From positions 16,618,526 through 16,682,525 of the forward strand of contig OY755247.1 in the NCBI GenBank assembly GCA_963576725.1: DNA of 64,000 nucleotides, given 5' to 3'. Positions 1-12,000 of the stretch are shown one piece after another. Source of the DNA: Azorinus chamasolen. Taxonomy: Eukaryota; Mollusca; Bivalvia; Cardiida; Solecurtidae. The notes beneath the pieces were generated by a model that had not been told where the DNA came from, did no database searches, and saw only the letters and a list, made by a program, of their open reading frames with translations. The position numbers and the translations under genes were made by a program. The stretch's first letter is position 1; every line of letters begins with the position of its first letter.

Positions 1-172
1 TCGGACCATCTCATCCACGGGTGCTCCGTTTCAACTGTAATTAGTTTCGTCCGGAGGGGAATTTTCTCACAAAACAAAGTTTATATAGATTAAGAAAGAA
101 AATGTATTATCTACACGCTGATACCAAACATCTCATACTTAGTCTCCGTTTTAGAGAGTGTGAGGGGCAAAT

Positions 173-352
173 ACCTCCAGAAAACCGTGTTTTTATTTAG
201 TCGGAAACAATATAGTTGGTGGCTAAGTGCTCGATTTCACTAAAATCCTTATATCCTTGGTCACCTCCAGAAAACCGTGTTTTTATTTAGTCGGAAACAA
301 TATGGTTGGTGGCCAAGTGCTCGATTTCACTAAAATCCTTATATCCTTGGTC
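173..352 (+). repeat. 90-bp tandem duplication
   Basis: Two nearly identical 90-base copies, starting ACCTCCAGAAAACCGTG, at 173-262 and 263-352. There are only a few differences (for example ATAG versus ATGG). Confidence 0.9.
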
Positions 353-769
353 GACAATATATACTAACCTCATATGATTTCAAACATCATATGATAGAAC
401 CAGTCGCCTTCGAGTATGTGTACCACGTGGTTGTCGGTAGAAAACAAAACCGAGCGTGATCTATTTTCATTTTCATTTGATTTAAGTTGGTCCTAATATT
501 ATTTGTTTTTATAGTTTAACAATTTTTCATTTAGTTCCAAAAAGGGGACATGTGCAAAAACACTACATACCCAGATCGGAGAGATGCTGAAAAGAGTCAT
601 TTGACAAATCTCTCAGTTTGTTGCTTTACCAAATAGAGTTTAGTCGCAAAAACAACATAAATTAAAAGAGTATGTCTTGCGAGTGTCGAGTACATTTTGT
701 ACAAAATAAATATATTGTCCCGACAAAACTTAAAACGGCAGTAGATTTATAACAGTATCAAAATGATCA
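353..769. other. no gene seen
   Basis: AT-rich single-copy-looking sequence, presumably intron of the beta gene or intergenic. No coding signal was recognised. Confidence 0.5.
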
Positions 770-1170
770 GAAACTCAAATGGACATTGCTGACCACAAAA
801 AAAACTCCTCACACCGAAATATTGTATTGGATTGTATTGTAATTGTATTGTATTGTATTGTATTGTATTGTATTGTACAATATTGTATTGAATTATATAT
901 TTATTTTGCATTGCATTGCATTGCATTGCATTGCATTGGTATTGGTATTGGTATTTAATTGAATTGAATTGAATCGAATTGTATTGAATTGTATTGTATT
1001 GTATTGTATTGTATTGTATTGTATTGTATTGTATTGTATTGTATTGCATTGCATTGCATTCTATTTGAATCAGTGAGACTTTTCAATATTGCAGAAAAGG
1101 TTCAGTGCCCAGTATTAGTTTTATGCATGCATACAAAGTAAGTATGTTATTCTGTCTGGGACACAAATCA
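770..1170. repeat. repeat copy 1 with expanded (TATTG)n microsatellite
   Basis: Flanks ACTCAAATGGACATTGCT and the part around TTCAATATTGCAGAAAAGGT match 2285-2490. Between them lies about 230 bases of TATTG/TTGCA/TTGGTA pentamers and hexamers (about 824-1060). The long Gln/Tyr/Asn-rich reading frame here is only repeat translation. Confidence 0.85.
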
Positions 1171-1184
1171 AACTAGAACTGTAA

Positions 1185-2282
1185 GCCAAAGGCTAACGAA
1201 TACCCCCCACCTGTCTGCTTGTCAGAACACCTATCATCAATCTGAACATATGTACATACAGAAACGTGAAGAGATTTAAAAACAATACATGCCCCAACCA
1301 AATTTATGTAATAAAAATGAAGAATAATTCTTAGAAATAAGACCCTTTCATGAGGTTTTTGTCAAATCCAAAGTTCTAAAGCTAGGTACTTTTTCAGAAG
1401 AACATTAAGTTCAAGGACCATAAATCTGACAAAAATTATTCAACCAGACCGATATTTGAACTTAAGCTGTACCTCATCTAGATTTATTTTTATGTCAAAT
1501 ATGAAGTTAATATCTGCAACCACTTCCAAAGAAAGACCAGAAAACTGAAAATTTGACAAAAAATTAAAGTTCAAGGGCCATAACTCTGGCAAAAATTATT
1601 CAACCAGACTGAGATTGGGAATTAAGCTGTAAATCATGTAGAGTTAGTTTTATGCCAAATATAAAGTTAATATCTGCAACCACTTCCAAGAAAAGTCCGG
1701 AAAACTGAAAATTTGACCAAAAAAATAAAGTTCAAGGGCCATAACTCTGGCAAAAATTATTCAACCAGACTGAGATTGGGAATTAAGCTGTAAATCATGT
1801 AGAGTTAGCTTTATGCCAAATATAAAGTTAATATCTGCAACCACTTCCAAGAAAAGTCCGGAAAATCCCAAATTTGAAGAAAAAAAATAAAGTACAAGGG
1901 CAATAACTCTGGAAATAAGTATTCAACCGGACTGAGATTGTAACATAAGCTGTAACTTATACAGATTTAGCTTTGTACTACATATAGAGTTGATATCTGG
2001 AGTCACTTCCATAAAAAGTACAGAAAACCGGAAAACATTGGTACGGGACTAAAAAGGGGAGATAACTCCTGAAGTAGTGGTCCGATCATAACGGAAATAT
2101 GCGGTGCACAGGTTTATATGGTCATATGGCTATATATGAACTTTCAACAAAATTAAAGCAAAACTGTAGAAGAAGAAGGCCGGACAAAATTGTGTCCACG
2201 GACGGACAGACGGACGGACAGACGGACAACCTGATTCCAGTATACCCCCCAAACTTCGTTGTGGGGGGTATAATAAAACAAA
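1185..2282 (+). mobile_element. pearl-like mosaic element 1
   Basis: At least three tandem ~170-base units (CAAGGGCCATAACTCTGGCA...) lead into a GACGGACAGACGGACGGACA microsatellite at about 2200-2229. A terminal hairpin, ATACCCCCCAAACTTCG...GTGGGGGGTAT, follows. This core-repeats plus ACGG-microsatellite layout is that of bivalve pearl elements. Confidence 0.7.
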
Positions 2283-2511
2283 TTTAATACGAAACTCAAA
2301 TGAACCTTGCTTATTACAAAAACACCCCACGCCGAAATATTGTAATTGTATTGTATTGTATATAAATTTAAATCAGAGAGGTTTTTCAATATTGCAGAAA
2401 GGTTCAATGAGTGGGTATCAGCAGTGCCCAGTATTAGTTTTATGTATGCATACAAAGCAAGTCTTTGATTCCGTCTGGTGCATAATTCAAATAAAACAAA
2501 TTTAATACGAA
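2283..2511. repeat. repeat copy 2 with short (TATTG)n
   Basis: Matches the flanks of 770-1170 but has only about three TATTG units. It is flanked on both sides by AAAACAAATTTAATACGA (about 2273 and 2495). Confidence 0.75.
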
Positions 2512-2537
2512 TTCAACCCTGGAATACCAGAATGATA

Positions 2538-2745
2538 TACAGTAAAACCTGTCTATAACGACCACTAAATTACATCAAGTATTTTGTGTTAAATGCAGGT
2601 GGATGCTTAAAGTAAGGTGAAAGTAAAACAGAACGTTCCTATAGGAGCGTTCTGTTTTACTTTCACCTTGCTTTAAGCAACCACCTGCCCACAATACCAA
2701 CTGATTAACACAATTTAGTGGTCGTTATAGAGAGGTTTTACTGTA
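2538..2745. mobile_element. D2 pogo-like MITE
   Basis: TACAGTAAAACC...GGTTTTACTGTA ends with TA at both edges. The interior is a hairpin with arms GGTGAAAGTAAAACAGAACG and apex TTCCTATAGGAG. Confidence 0.85.
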
Positions 2746-2757
2746 GTCAATCAGTTA

Positions 2758-2905
2758 CTATAGAGTCCGCTCAGTATGAAATGTTTAAACCTGCTAGAAG
2801 ATTTTGAATGACAAACAGTGCAGACCCTGACCAGAGTGTTCCTATAGGAGCCCTCTGATCTGGGTCTACACTGTTTGCAATTACAGCACATACATGCCCG
2901 GGGAT
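2758..2905. repeat. X-family hairpin element
   Basis: GACAAACAGTGCAGACCCTG pairs with CTGGGTCTACACTGTTTGC around a TTCCTATAGGAG apex. The flank TCAGTATGAAA...TTAAAC is shared with 25883-26045 and 51935-52309. Confidence 0.7.
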
Positions 2906-2935
2906 GAAATAGAATAGTGCATTCTTGTTATACAG

Positions 2936-3042
2936 GTAAAGGCATATGTAGGTGTGGCCATTGCGAGTGTAACCATGGATACACGGGCAAAGCATGCGAG
3001 TGCCCTACATTCAACACCACATGTCTAGCGTCAAACGGAAAG
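2936..3042 (+). CDS. integrin beta exon: I-EGF module
   Basis: Acceptor ACAG precedes 2936 and donor GTGAGA follows 3042. The exon enters with two bases of a codon and ends in phase 0. It reads CRCGHCECNHGYTGKACEC followed by an acidic/Thr segment ending ASNGK. This matches the cysteine spacing of the penultimate I-EGF module of integrin beta chains, where ASNG-type residues precede the last module. It joins in frame to 4323. Confidence 0.88.
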
Positions 3043-6000
3043 GTGAGATATGTTTGGTCTCATCGACTACAACACCGCAGGTCAATTTTTAAGAGTGTTC
3101 GTGTCTGTATCTTGAAGTCACAGGTTCGACCCCCGACCACGTTATACACGTATATGTTATTGATAGCATTCTCGCTGAGCGCTCTACATGATTGGATGTT
3201 GGTTTGAAAAAGTGTCAGTATATTGCAGTGCTTTAAAATAGGCAAACATGTATTACTCTACAGAATATTGTTCTGTACCCGACCCCTCCCACCCACCACC
3301 ACCAACAACACAGACACACGGTCACAGACATGCACGCGAACGATCGCACGAAGGCACCCAAGCACGTACCGACCCACGCACCCCCACCCACACACACACA
3401 GGAATGCACGCAAGTTCTTACAAAGGCACACACGTACGAATGCCCCCATGTATACAGCTACGCACGAATGCACGCGCGTACACACAAACACACAATATCC
3501 CTTGGTGATACAATATGGACGTTTAATAAATAGAGTCTTACATTAGCGTTTCTGTTTTAATAAAGACACCAAAGTAATAAGCTCACACTATGTGGATCTT
3601 GATGAAAGGCCAAAGTACTCACTGTCTCAACGGGAACTGCATGTACAGTACAATCCCGCTAATACGACCACCTACAAGAGGTAAAATTATGGGTGCTAAA
3701 TGCAGGTGGTAGCTTAATGCAGGACAAAAGTAATACAGAAAGCTCCTAGAGGAGCATTCTGTATTACTTTTGTCGTGCATTAAGCAACCACCTGCTTATA
3801 AAGACACCCATGTTGATTCATTAAGTGGTCTCATTAGAGGGGTTCTACTGTATTTGCATTTGACAGCACCAATTTACCGTGTTTAACGCATTACCTCATA
3901 GGCTATTTTAGGTCCAGCCTCTTTGAATAAATCTACCGAAAAGGAGCTTTATCTAGAGAAAATGAAACGTTTAGAAGTGTGTTGTATTGAAACCATTGTG
4001 ACTTTTTACAGAGTCGTCAAAAGTCGTCAATATGAAGGAATGGGTTAATATAATTTAAATATTTAAATAAATCTAACCTCGCACATGGCAAGCGCGAATT
4101 GGCAGGCATTTGTATTCAGATTCGATCCAGATAGACAGCGAGTAACTCGGCATCTAGACAGGATCCAAGCTGTTAGGGACTTAGTCATTAGTTTTTCCAA
4201 AAGTTTGATAAAATCGGAAGTCAGTGTAAAGCAAATCAGAAAGTGTGCATACATTACTTTCAACATGATGAGGGTTAAACTGGAAACAATGGGACAATTT
4301 TGAATGTTCTTTTTTCGACAAGGTTTGTAACGAGGCCGGCAACTGTGTTTGTGGCAAATGCAAGTGTTCATCTTGGACGAGTTACAAAGGACCTACTTGT
4401 GAAGAATGTCCGGTAAGAATAGCCTGTTTAATAGACTCTATCCTGCTATTGACTGTTTGTTAGACCTTTGCCTGCTAAGGACTGTTAATATGTCCTATCC
4501 TGCTGTAGACTGTTTATTAGCCCCTACCCTGATGTAGACTGTTTATTAGCCCCTACCCTGATGTAGACTGTTTATTAGCTCCTATCCTGCTGTAGACTGT
4601 TTATTAGCCCCTACCCTGATGTAGACTGTTTATTAGCCCCTACCCTGCTGTAGACTGTTTATTAGCTCCTATCCTGCTGTAGACTGTTTATTAGCCACTA
4701 TCCTGGTGTAGGCTGTTTATTAGCCCCTACCCTGCTGTAGACTGTTTATTAGCCACTATCCTGATGTAGACTGTTTATTAGACCCTATCCTGATGTAGAC
4801 TGTTTATTAGCCCTATCCTGTTGTTGACTGTTTATTAGACCCTATCCTGTTGTATACTGTTTATTAGACCCTATCCTGCTATGGACTGTTAATTAGCCCC
4901 TATCCTGCTATGGACTGTTAATTAGCCCTTATTCTGACCTAGACTGTTTATTAGCCCCATCCTGCTGTGGACTGTTTAATAGCCGCTTCTCTGTTGTGTG
5001 CGGTTTAATAGCCCCTAGCCTGTTGTGGACTGTTTATTAGTCCCTATCCTGCTATTGACTGTTTATTTGCCCTATCCTGTTGTGGGCTGTTTATTAGCCC
5101 AATCCCGATATAGACTGTTTATTAGCCCTACCCTGTTGTGGACTATTTATTAGTCCCTATCCTACTGTAGACTGTTTATTAGCCCTATCCTGTTGGGGAC
5201 TATTTATTAGTCCCTATCCTACTATGACCTGTTTGATAGTCCCTCTCCTGCTGTGTGCGGTTGAATAGCCCCTAGCCTGCTGTGGACTGTTTATTAGTCC
5301 CTATCCTGCTATAGACTGTTTATTAGCCACTCTCATGCTGTAGACTGTTTATTAGCCCTATCCTGTTGTGGACTATTTATTAGTCCCTATCCTACTATGA
5401 ATAGTCCCTAGCCTGCTGTGGACTGTTTATTAGCCCCTTTCCTCATGATCCTACTATGGCCTGTTTGATAGTGGACTGTTTGATAATCCCTATCCTACTG
5501 AGGACTGTTTATGAGCTCATATCCTGCTATGAACTGTTTATTAGTCCTATCCTGTAGTGGACAGTTTATTAGTCCCTACCCTGCTGTGGACTGTTTGATA
5601 ATCCCAATCCTACTGTGGACTGTTTATTGGTCTCTATCCTGCTATGGACTGTTTACTAGCCCCTGTCCTGCTATGGACTATGTATTAGCCCCTACACTGT
5701 CACGGACTGTTCATTAGTCCCTACCCTGCTATGGACTGTTGTTTAGTCTCTATGCTGCTGCGTATTGTTTATTAGCCGCTATCCTGCTTTGTGCGATTTA
5801 TCATTATTATGTGCGATTTTTATTAGTTCCTTTCCTGTTATGGACTGTTTATTAGCCTCTTCCCTGTTATGGGTTGTTTATTAGTTCATATCCTGCTGTT
5901 AACTGTTTATTAGTCCCTATCCTGCTATGGACTGTTCATTATCCCCTGTCCTCCTATGGACTGAAGGAGCGAGTTCGACCATCAATCAATAGTCACTACG

Positions 6001-9000
6001 GTTGATATTCGAACGCAAACTGGTCGAAGTTTGGTTAGTTTGGTTTAGTTCCTCTAGCTCGCTCTTCACAAAAAAGGAGCAAAACCACTATTGAGGTATT
6101 CCGAATTTCAACTTTAGTCCGACCATGCTACATCCGTTGGTCGAACCATAGACACTAAACTGACGTCAATTCCTCTAACCAGAGACAGTTCGATCAACAT
6201 TTAGTCGAACAGTAGTCACATCAACCGATGATCAAACTGTATAAGCCCCTACCATGCCGTGGACTGTTAATTAGTCCTTACCATACTGTGGGTTGTTTTA
6301 ACTGCTATCCTGCTGGGGATTGTTTATTAGCCGCTGTCCTACCTTGTGCAATTTTTATTAGTTCCTAACCTACTATGGACTGTTTATTAGCCTCTATCCT
6401 GTTGAGGAATATTTAATAGTCCATATCCTGCCATTTACTGTTTATTATTTCCTATCCCGATGTGGACTGTTTATAACCCCCATTCTGCTTTGGGTTGTTT
6501 TAGTCCATATCTTACTGCGGACTGTTGAACAGTCCCTATCCTGCTGTTGAATGTTTAATAGTCTCTATCCTACTATGAAGTCGTTTGGACTGTTCATTGA
6601 CCTCGTGCCACTTATCATTTGTAAGTGAATACATCATTCTTGATGTGAATTTGTAAAATCTATTTATAATAATTTGACCTCTATTTGAAACCCTGTAATG
6701 CGTTTAACATCTACGAATAATAATCGAAGAGTAGAAACTCTTATTGGATAAAATAGGGTCTTAAAGCATGTGATATAATTTAATGCATGTATACAGGAAA
6801 TAATACTCATACTGGAACTTTCTGTATACCTTTCTTTGTGTATTAATCTATATCGAAGGCTTGGTGCAAAACTATTGTAACTCCTTCACTTTGTGAAGGA
6901 GTTACAATAGTTTTGCACCAAGCCCTCGATATGTATTAATCAACCACCTGGCTATCAGATCCAGAATTAGACATTTCCTTGATATAATTGCGTTTTCGCG
7001 CATTTGCAAACAGAAATGACCCAGATCAGACGGCTCCTATAGGAGCCGTCTGATCAGGGTCTGCTCTGTTGGCCAATTAAAAAATAGATCTATTTCTTTA
7101 CTTTCTAAAATGGCTACAATGTTCCACCTTCCATATTTGATAATAACTATTTTGTCACTGAATATTCAGTAGGTATTGAAATGTGGAATAGACATGTTCG
7201 TAGAAAAAGGAAATGGATGAACTCCGTTTAACCCATTTGCTCCCACGATCCCATATATGGGACATAGGCAAACAGTGTAGACTCTGATCAGACGCCGCAT
7301 AATTCTGTTACACTGTTTTCTGATAGGAATTTCAATATAAAACAAAACGAAATTGAAAAATTAGGTCAGGTACCCCTTAGATAAAAAATGGACTAATCCA
7401 ATATATAAACATGGAATAATCCACTGGGCGCAAATGGTTTAATAGTCGTTACAGGGATGCTTTACTGCATTATTATGTTTTTTTGTAGACATGCCCGGGA
7501 CAGTGTGTCAAGAATCGGGAGTGTGCCCTATGTAAAGGTTTCCAGGCAGGACAATACAGCAGTGAGCAGTGTGATAGAATGTGTCGCCATGTAGATGTAG
7601 AGGATACAATAAACAAAGAGCATTTCGAAGGTAGGGCCAATATAACAGTGAGCAGTGAGACCGACTGTGTCCCAATGTAGTTGTAGAGAATATAATAAAT
7701 AAAGAACATTACGAGGAGCGTTTAGAAGGTAGGGTCCATGTAACAATGAGCACTGTGACAGACAGTGTCCCTATTAGTTGTAGAGGAAACGTTGCGATGA
7801 GCATTTCGAAGGTAGGGTCAATTTATGAACAAATTTATGCGCAAACAATTTCGGCACGAGAATGATGTATCCTGTAGAATTATTTAAAAGTGATCATTGG
7901 TCAGAAGTCAGTACTGAATCTCTGTAATAAGCATGGCCGAATATGGGCATTCTATTTTTATCACAGTAAGTATTTTATATCGGGTGCTTTGGTTAATTAT
8001 GGGAAAAGACAAACATGAGAAAAATACAGTAATTTATAGCTGGGACAATAAAAACATGTGTCACACTTCTTCATACTGACACCTTTTAACGCCTCTGTAA
8101 AAGTCACTTTGAAACAAATGTGATGAATGGACAACTTGCTCCGTAGAAGCAAGTGCTCTATATTTATCACAACGGTTTCAAACTACAGTTGAACTTCGAT
8201 ATATCGAACTTCAAGGGACCATACAAATCAGTTCGAGATAACAGAAGTTCGAGTTATCCGATTTCTGATCTGGACAATTTCTTATGTTCACAGCTTAATG
8301 CAGGTCTAAAGTAATGCTGAAAGCTCCTGTATGAGCTTTCAGCATTACTTTAGACTTGCATTAAGCTGTAACGTGTTTCTAGATATGCGTAGTAATACGT
8401 TTTGTAGTAGTTCTGGACCGAACTTTTAGTTCGAGCTGTCCCGAAGTTCGAGTTATCCGAGTTCGAGATATTGAAGTTCATCAGTATATTCTCAAATTTC
8501 CTGTTTCTAGTAAATGCTCCTTTGAAGTAGAGTTATTCAAGGAGGACGGATGTAAAAACTAGCCTATGGTTACGTGCAACAGTAGTGGCTAAGAAGGACA
8601 CGTCCCCTTTTGCTTGCTCCGCTTGCTACTTACATTCGCTGATACATTGTAACCATTAGTTAGACTTAATCTTGAGACATTGTTCTGTTTAAATAAATTT
8701 TAAAAAGTCCATGGAAAATACACATTGACTACTAGTGTTTATTGGAATAACAGGTTGAGAAATTTGGAACTCTTTTCCAAAGTTTCTATACAATCTCAGA
8801 ATATGATCATACGATTCCTCAAACAGATTATGCGGTTTCCATGAAATACTCCATAGGCATTGCTAGCACCATGCAATACCAATCTAGTCTTTTACTATAG
8901 TATTTACGATAAACATAAAGCTGGGCTTGCACTCGCTTTGTATAAACGACATGAGCGAAACCGTCCATGGTGTTCTGTGCACAGGACATCCGGCTTGTGT

Positions 9001-12000
9001 TAATTAGTTGGTATATTAGGGCAGGTGGCTGCTTAAACACAAAATGCTTGATGTAATTTAGTGGCCGTTATAGAGAGGGTTTACTGTATTGCATAGTGTA
9101 TGCACTAGCAATGTTTATGCATTGTCGTTCTATTATGTAAACCCGTATACTTTGTTGTAGGAACCACATACACGTATCACATAAATATAGTTTATTATAA
9201 AATAATACACGACCGCTATGGTGCTAGGAGCAATTGTGAACCCCACGAAAGTAATCACATCCGAGGCAAATCCCTGTTGATGGAACATATTGTTAATTTC
9301 AATAAATAAAATTGTTAATTTCAATATACTGTTCATATATTGTTAATTTCAATATATTGTTACGGACCTACCAATGTGATAAAAACCTAAATGAGCATTT
9401 GGCTAGAAACGCACGAACGTTGGTCAGTAGAACTGGTGCTCAATAAATACCTCGTGAACCCTCATCATACCGGCATTCGTTACAATGGCATCCTTGTTTT
9501 ACCAGCATTCGTTACAATGGCACCCTCGTTATACCGGCAGAATGCATTGAAACAAAAATATCGTTAAGTCTTTGAAACAACCACTGAATAAATAGGTGCA
9601 ACGCCAATGAGACAGGTGATCGCTTAATGCAGAACACAAGAAGTGCAAAAAGCTTCAAAAGGGAGTATTTTGCACTTCTTGTGTTCTGCATTAAGCATTC
9701 ACCCGTTGGTACTAGTTTAAAACTGGCCGTATGGTTCCTTTCATATTTAAACTCGTTATAACGACAGCCTCGTTATACCAGCAAAACGTCTGGAAACAAA
9801 CACCTCCGTTGTAACGAGGGTTCACTGTATACTGATATAGCCACAATTTGGAACCGGTATATACCTGCTAGGAAATATATTCTTCAAAATAGTATAGCTA
9901 CCTAACATTCAAACTAGTATGTAATTTAAACTGCTGAAATGTTACCGAAAGACTCTGCAAGTTTACAAGTTGTGTTTAGAAGTTTAGAAACCTTTACCCT
10001 TGGTTATTTTGACCGAGATTGTTGCAACAACGTCTGATGTCAAAATGCAAGTGTAGCTACAATATGCTGAACACTCAAAACTATTGGTTTGTTATTGTGT
10101 CTTAGTAAAATATGTTCGAAAATGTTAGTTTCGTACTGAAATAAATTACATCATATATCACATTACAGTAAATCCCCTCTAAACCGGAATTCTAGTACAG
10201 AAGAATTTAGATACTTTTAGACAGGTGGCTGCTTAATGCAGGGTGAAAGTCACACAGAAAGCTTCAAGCTCCAAGAAGAGCTTTCCGCATGAATTCATCC
10301 TGCATTATGCTGTCACCTGTCTCCAAGACCAATATTTATACTAAATTGAACGCCCGAGAGGTAGTACTGTATTCAGTGTATTGTAACACAAAAAGATCCT
10401 ACCTATTGTATCTAAAATTTATGCCACATTTTCATTTTTCGCTTAACCCTTTCGGCGCCAAATTTCTAATTGTCGTCTGCAATCCAAGTTCATAAAATCA
10501 TTCAGTAAAATAAGGAAATGAGATAAGAATAAAGCACATGTATAGAAATAGAGATTGAGACAAATAGTGAAGTCCCTGATCAGACGCCGCCTTGAAAAGG
10601 CGGCGTCTGATCTTGGACTGCACTATTTGTCGTGGTGCATTTATGCGACTGTGGCGGTGAAAGGGTTAAAACAACACATTCACGCTCATTATATCCATGA
10701 ATACATTCTGTTTGGCAAACAGAGTAGATCCTAATATGATACTACCGAACGTTTAATTTGGGCAACACAGTTCGCAGATTTCTTCATTGGTTCACTCTTT
10801 AGCTGCCAAATATTGTCGTCTGCAAATTATATCGTCTGCTACAATTTTCGTTTTTTTAAGTTCTCTCATTCTCTTTTAATAAACCACTACCACAGGCCTA
10901 TTTAAGGAGGAAAGGGTTAAGGTAATCTTAACATTTTGAATCTTGTATGTGTTGGTGGACAAAACAATTATCCGTTTGAAGCATGTAGCGAGGTTAACAA
11001 TCTTGGAAAATAAAACCTGTAGACTAGTATTTTAACATAATGGGATATGTGATAATTGCATAAGAGATTAAAAAATACTCCAAAATATAAGATTGCCCTC
11101 AACCCTCCATAAATACGCCTTTCTACGCCTCTGTAATAACCCCTTCTTGAAACCGTTGTGATAAATAGAGTAGTTGCTCCTATATGAGCAAATGCTCTAT
11201 TTATCACAATGGTTTCAAACTACAAAATTCTAAAAGTTTCCTTTTCTCTAGTAAATGCTCCTTTTGAGTAGATTCATTCAAAGAGGTTGGGTCTAAAAAT
11301 ATCTTATGGAGGAAATAGTTAAACAGCTCATGAATACACAGTGTGAAATCATTCAACCCTGTACTTCATGAATATTCATTCACGAAATAATAACATCATG
11401 AATATTCATTAAATTAGTTTTATAATTGCACTTTGAACACAGAAAATGGTGGTCATTACAGAAACTGCAAATTCATATCTTTATTTGTTATACGTAAACA
11501 GAGCAGACTCCGATCAGACGGCTCCTACAGTAACCGTCTGATCTGAGTCTACTCTGTTTGCAAAAGCATAGAAAGGCGTATTTTATGGCGTATCTTTATC
11601 ACATGAAACTAGTGTGTATTATTTATACTACACACGTATAATATAATACACAAACGGCAAGTCGAAATATAAAAGTTATTTTCTTTTATGTTTGGTTTGC
11701 AGAGCTACAGATAACGATGCGTACTAAAATACTAAAATCGTCCTTTTACCACTAAACCCTATGTTGTGACCAATCTTTAGAATCGTCTCGAAGAGACGAT
11801 TCTAAAAACTGGTCACAACATAGGGTTTGGCGGAGAAATAAAGAAGTTATTCTTGAAAATGTTTTAATTCACGTGTCTTGGGTGGACCTCTGCGGCCTCT
11901 ATATACAGCACGCCAACAATAAATATGGTATATACAGTAATAAATGAGTTTTACATTTCAGGCAATGACCATAGATATCTGTGCCAATTCACCGATGCTG

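Noticed and set aside
747..1049. 100-codon Gln/Tyr/Asn-rich frame resembling a low-complexity protein
   Set aside because: Produced by the (TATTG)n microsatellite on the reverse strand.
3085..3190. Possible tRNA-like sequence with GGTTCGACCCCC
   Set aside because: A box B-like string is present at about 3123, but no convincing box A lies at the right distance on either strand.
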